Source of the DNA: Blakeslea trispora | Lineage: Eukaryota; Mucoromycota; Mucoromycetes; Mucorales; Choanephoraceae | Reading direction: 5' to 3' | DNA: 64,000 nucleotides | Assembly: GCA_025331445.1 (NCBI GenBank) | Contig: JAIWNE010000041.1 | Coordinates: 124,001 to 188,000, forward strand | Part shown: positions 59,804 through 64,000 of the stretch, piece by piece | Numbering within the stretch: the stretch's first letter is position 1 | Layout: each line of letters begins with the position of its first letter | Made by a program: the position numbers and the translations under genes | Notes under the pieces: generated by a model | Database searches by the model: none | Seen by the model: the letters and a program-made list of their open reading frames with translations, nothing else | What the model was told of the DNA's origin: nothing

Positions 59804-61001
59804 TTAAGCAACATTTTCTTGTGCCAACTTGAATGTACCCACAAGTGCAGCCAATTGAATCTTTTCACTTCCGCCCTCTCCCAATCTGAATTCAATATCG
59901 GCCAAGTTTTGAAGAATCTTGATACGTGTCTGGGCAGGGAATTCGACAAGTCGAGCGAAATTATAGATTTCAGCAATAATGTCCTGCAGCGCTAAACCTG
60001 ATTCATTTCTCAACTTTTCTATATCTAAAACGTATCATTGTCAATGAGATCAACTATACATTAAGCATGAGCTAAGAATCTCTCTCTCTCTCTCTCTTTC
60101 TTACTTGAATAAGCTGTTGTGAATTCTTCAGACATCATCCATTTGAATATACGTTCTATATCTTGAGGTTGAGGGTTGCCTGTACAACTGTAGATAGCTG
60201 CCTCATCAATACGATCATAAGCAGCATGACAGGCCTGCAAAATGTTGAGAGCACGACGCATATCACCTTTAGATAAACGTAGCAATGCCTTTTCTCCATC
60301 ATCTGTCAAGTGTACTTGCTCATTGTCAATGACAGTCTGCAATCTGGACTTCACTTGTTCTTGGCCCAAAGGTGCGAATCTGAAACGAGTACAACGGGAT
60401 TGAATGGCTGGAATTATTTTACTGACATAGTTACAGATGATACAGAAGCGAACGTTTTGTGTGTACTTTTCAATGACTCTACGGAGAGCTGCTTGAGCAG
60501 CGTTGGTCATGGCATCAGCTTCATCGAGTACGATCAGCTTGAATCCAGAGCTGTAAATGTTGCGTGTGCTGGCAAAGTTCTTGATCTGTTCTCGTACTAC
60601 GTCAATACCACGATCGTCAGAGGCATTTAGTTCCAAGATCATCGACTTGAATCTATCTCCATAAAGTTTTCTGGCACAGGCTAAAATAGTTGTTGTTTTA
60701 CCAGTACCAGGAGGACCATAAAACAATAAATGAGGAAGTCGTTTGGAGTCAATAAAGGTCTCAACTGACAATGAAAAAAAAAACGTTTGATTAATTTTCT
60801 TAAGCAAAAAAAAAAAAAGAAGTGAAAAAACTTACTTGTAGAAGTAATATCTTTATGAGAAACCACTTCATCCAGTGTTTGAGGTCTATATTTCTCAACC
60901 CAAGGTAAATTATCCAGTTCATTTGCCAAATCCACCATTTTTCCCTTCCCCTTGTTCTTGGAACGAATAGGAGCGGGTGTATCAATGTCCATTGCACTCA
61001 T
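59804..61001 (-). CDS. RFC3: Replication factor C small subunit, Rfc3 (human RFC5) type
   Basis: AAA+ subunit of the clamp loader that opens PCNA (and, in the Rad17 form, the 9-1-1 clamp). Exons in transcript order: 61001-60836, 60764-60105 and 60024-59804, giving 348 residues. Walker A is GPPGTGKTTT, Walker B LIVLDEADAMT, and the arginine-finger SRC motif is in IIPAIQSRCTRFRF. The segment WVEKYRPQTLDEVVSHKD opens the AAA domain. The run NYVSKIIPAIQSRC points to the Rfc3/RFC5 branch rather than Rfc2 or Rfc4. The first exon encodes a short basic leader. One intron carries a CT/GA run. The start may be 61001 or the ATG nine bases later. Confidence 0.93.
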
Positions 61002-61333
61002 TGTATTCTAGTTGATTTTATTTATTTATTAAAGGAAAAAAAAAAGTAAAACGCGCTTCCGATACGCGTACACAAAAAAGAAAATAAAGGAAGCCGTGAC
61101 TAACTCAGATTCATCGGTGTTTGAAATGATAAGCTTCCTGTTCATTTTGAAGTAAAACATGGTGTGTATCTGCCTTCAATTCAAGGGGGAAAAAAGCAAA
61201 GATTCAACTAGTTTGAGTTTATTACAAAACAAAATTCAACTGGTATAAATAACCGACTTTTTTTTGTCTTCTTTGTGTTGAGTTTCTGAGGATGTTTTAG
61301 AAGAAAAAAGTAAAATTTTCTTTTTTCATACAA
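61002..61333. other. Intergenic, RFC3 promoter and dynactin 3' end
   Basis: Short AT-rich stretch between two minus-strand genes. Nothing else was recognised. Confidence 0.5.
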
Positions 61334-64000
61334 TTAATGGACAAAGACACTATGGATCTTTTGGAACTCTGTCATGCTCTTGAGTTCAATACAGCGATTG
61401 CTTATGTTTGTATTGTTCTTTGGTAAGTGAATTTTAGCCAAAGATTTTAATGGATGAATTTTGGTTTGAGCCTATAAAAAATAACCTCATCAGTAAACAC
61501 AGCATAAAATATATACAGGAGATTTCACCTTGATCATGGTTGAATCAACAGCTGGCATGGATACAATATGTTGGTCTTTTTGAAGTTGTGCCATCTTATC
61601 TTTAAGGACAGTACATCTTTGTTTGAGGGTATACAATACAGATTGTTGCGTTTGGTATTGGTAGTCAGGAAGCTTCTTGTCACTCTGCCATTTGCCACCT
61701 CTACGTTCGGGTGAGAGTTGGACCACCTTGGGTGAAGCACCAGCAGCACGCATATCCTTGACAAGCATACGTGTTTCTACAGCAAATGTACGCAATCTGT
61801 CCTGCACTTCATCGTCTTGCTTCTTCTGTTTGACACGCGTGGGTTCATCTAGCTGAAGCGATCGAGCAATATCTGAGCTCTTTAGATAAGCATTTTCAGC
61901 TCTCAAATAGCGAATGGCGGCTTTGAGTGATTCCAAGTGTCCCTCATGAACCTGATGGGTTTGAGTCTCATTTGAACCAAGTGATTCTTCTATTGAGTCA
62001 TAGTCAGCTGTCTTCTTCGTCATTGACTGTCGCTTCTCTTCTTTTTTGGCAGCTTCCTGCTTCAGTCTTGTGTTTTCTTGTTCTAAACTGTCCTTTTCTT
62101 CTTGCAGTTTCTCTAATTCTTCAATATACGCCTTTTCATTTGCTTTTGATTTGCCTAGGTTATCTTCTAGTGCTGAGATCTGATCAGCTTGTTTCTTGAC
62201 TGTTTCCATTCGTTTCTCCAACAGTTCAATCTTGACATTGGATTCCTGAAGTGCTTGATCCTATTAGATAGTAAATTCAATATGCTGAACTGTTTAACCT
62301 CTTCCTATTTTCTGTACCTTAAATTTGACATCCTTAATCAGCTTGACAATTTCATCGCTGTGTTGTTGTAATTTGCGTTCCATATCATGGTTCATCACAA
62401 CCTCAGCCTTAATATCTGAAGCACGTTGAATCCAAGGAGCCACACCAGTAACAACTATTTTTTTTTCTTTGTTAGTGAAATACTTTTTTCTTCTAGTTTC
62501 AATCAATATTGATAACTTACTCTTTTCAGTCTTGTTTTCATTGGCGATACGCTCAAGTGTATTATTGAGTTCATTTGTCAGGGATTTTGATGTTTTAAGA
62601 CATGCCTCCCACATGGTACTCTCGGGTATTTCTAGTATTTCATCAGCCTTATTATATACAATCTGTTGTATAAGAGCAAGGCTGATTTCCTCTTTACTAC
62701 TGACTTTTGTTTCAACATAAGTAGCAATCTGCTTGTAGGCTTCATAACAAAATCTGCCTAGTTTTGAGCTAATAGCATAAAGCATTTTGAAACCATGAAG
62801 ATAATCTGACTTGAGAGTCAATGCTTGTTCAGACAAGTCTTCTAGTTGGCGTAACAGTTTCCTATTTATTAAGAAAACAAAATGATGTGTATGTTAGATT
62901 ATCTGAAGAGAGAGAGCGACAGAGGAATAAGGTCTCTTTTTCATGTATAAAGACTTACTTTGCTAACACCTTCATGTTCTTTGCTTGAACAATAAGACGA
63001 GTGAGAGGCTCAAGGTAATCAAAGTCAAGTCGATCAAATCCTTCCTTAATGTGAATATCTAAAAATCGAAATAGGTGAGTAAGGCGCCCAAAAATAAAAA
63101 AAAAAAATAGACATGCACTCTATCCGTCTCCTTACTTTCGTGATGAGCTGCCTGAATGACGGCTTGCTTGACAAAGGTCAATTCAACAATCATTCTATCA
63201 GCATTCAAATCAAGTGCTCTAGTCAAGCCAAAGAACTGATCGACATGGTTTGTTTCGCTCTGAGCAAGATGGATATCGCTCAAATGTTCCAACTGAGCAA
63301 TCATACGCTGCAACTCAATCACGCATTCGCCTTCATTGACTTCATCGGTTCTTAACAAATCTACAATACCCGTCAACCGTCTCTCAGTACCCACGAGATC
63401 ATGATAAACCTGTCCCATTTTAATAAATGTCACTGGATTACAGTTGACAATAAAAGTGACAAACCGTTTACTGAGATCACTTAACCAACCAGCGCGTTGA
63501 CGCATCTCACAGACAGACACAAGATTCTCGGGTACTGTGTCCATAATCTTTTCACTGATGGGGTGGTTCTGGTCTAAGTGACGAATGATCAATTCAGACT
63601 TGAATACTAGACGCTTGTAGAGCAAGACACAAGAGATGGCATCATTCTCTGTCTTGAAGAAAGCATCAGGAAGATAAGGTTGAATATAACTGAGACGATC
63701 GTTTGCTTGAGCAGCATCCAGCTTTCGAAGTTCAAGATCAATGGATTTGGCTTGTGCTTTCATCACAGTAGATTGTAATTGCATATTGAGAGACATCATG
63801 GCCTGTGACTGACTACTTAACGTTTGCTTTTCAGATGCTTGACTGACTTCTCTATGTCTCAGTTGCTCAAGATCGTTTTGTAACATGGTTACTAATTCAC
63901 GGAATTGTTGTATGGTAGCTTCATAATCAGCGCTTGTTTCTTCACTTGAACGAAGACGTTCCATCTGTTCACGTAACAACATATCTCGATGATCTAACAT
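61334..64000 (-). CDS. Dynactin subunit 1 (p150Glued), C-terminal part
   Basis: Largest shoulder/arm protein of dynactin, the processivity and cargo adaptor of dynein. Incomplete: the coding frame is open to the right edge, so the CAP-Gly microtubule-binding domain and first coiled coil lie outside the window. Visible exons in transcript order: 64000-63136, 63058-62959, 62861-62521, 62454-62318, 62260-61529 and 61471-61334. The visible part starts in coiled coil (LLREQMERLRSSEETSADYE). It continues into the conserved dynactin p150 domain (LDAAQANDRLSYIQPYLPD, then FKSELIIRHLDQ) and ends in further coiled coil and a basic C-terminus. This resembles Neurospora ro-3 and animal DCTN1. Confidence 0.9.

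Overview
The window looks like a nuclear contig of an early-diverging filamentous fungus, most probably a Mucoromycota (Mucorales-type) species. The evidence is AT-rich intergenic DNA full of poly-A/T runs, many short GT-AG introns (mostly 45-130 bases) with CTAAC/CTGAC-like branch sites, dense intron-rich housekeeping genes, and proteins of fungal type (Ltv1, Bfr1, Mtm1, Dma-type FHA-RING). I could not fix the genus from sequence alone. Exon structures below were built by reading splice sites and checking that the joined exons keep one open frame.

Layout: 1-2.8 kb is non-coding with a 133-bp direct repeat. 2.8-10 kb holds a secreted copper-radical (glyoxal oxidase-type) oxidase, a cytochrome b5 reductase and an MscS-type channel with an EF-hand. 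10.4-11.8 kb is a homeodomain regulator. 14.3-15.5 kb is a typical 2-Cys peroxiredoxin flanked by two copies of a fold-back MITE. 15.7-19 kb carries a mitochondrial carrier (Mtm1/SLC25A39-40 type), a mitochondrial GGQ release-factor-like protein and a TMEM256/DUF423 protein. 20.1-20.5 kb is a GC-raised, hairpin-rich island with a TATA box that I read as a candidate non-coding RNA gene. 21-38 kb is compact and packed with conserved genes: Ca2+/H+ exchanger, LTV1, BFR1, NAA50, PTPA, RAD9, a DDT/WHIM-like chromatin protein, an SLC35-type transporter, TRM4, a DMA-type ligase and a PRCC homologue. 38-43 kb has the t-UTP protein Utp17/WDR75 and a RING-LON protein. 43-57 kb is sparser, with a hemerythrin-like protein, a polyQ/Myb regulator, a UBL-BAG co-chaperone, an unknown membrane protein and a cysteine-rich ORF interrupted by one TGA. 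57.8-64 kb holds ZPR1, an RFC small subunit and the C-terminal part of dynactin p150Glued, which runs off the right edge.

The genes do not form one pathway; this is ordinary eukaryotic gene order. Themes recur: ribosome and RNA work (LTV1, BFR1, UTP17, TRM4, ICT1-like, PRCC), genome maintenance (RAD9, RFC3, DMA-type ligase) and redox/mitochondria (b5 reductase, peroxiredoxin, Mtm1). Convergent pairs are unusually close (5, 6 and 23 bases between stop codons). I found no clear new multi-gene system. The best leads are the candidate structured RNA, the in-frame-TGA cysteine-rich gene, three GC-AG introns, the MITE pair, and a peroxiredoxin lacking the usual C-terminal YF motif.
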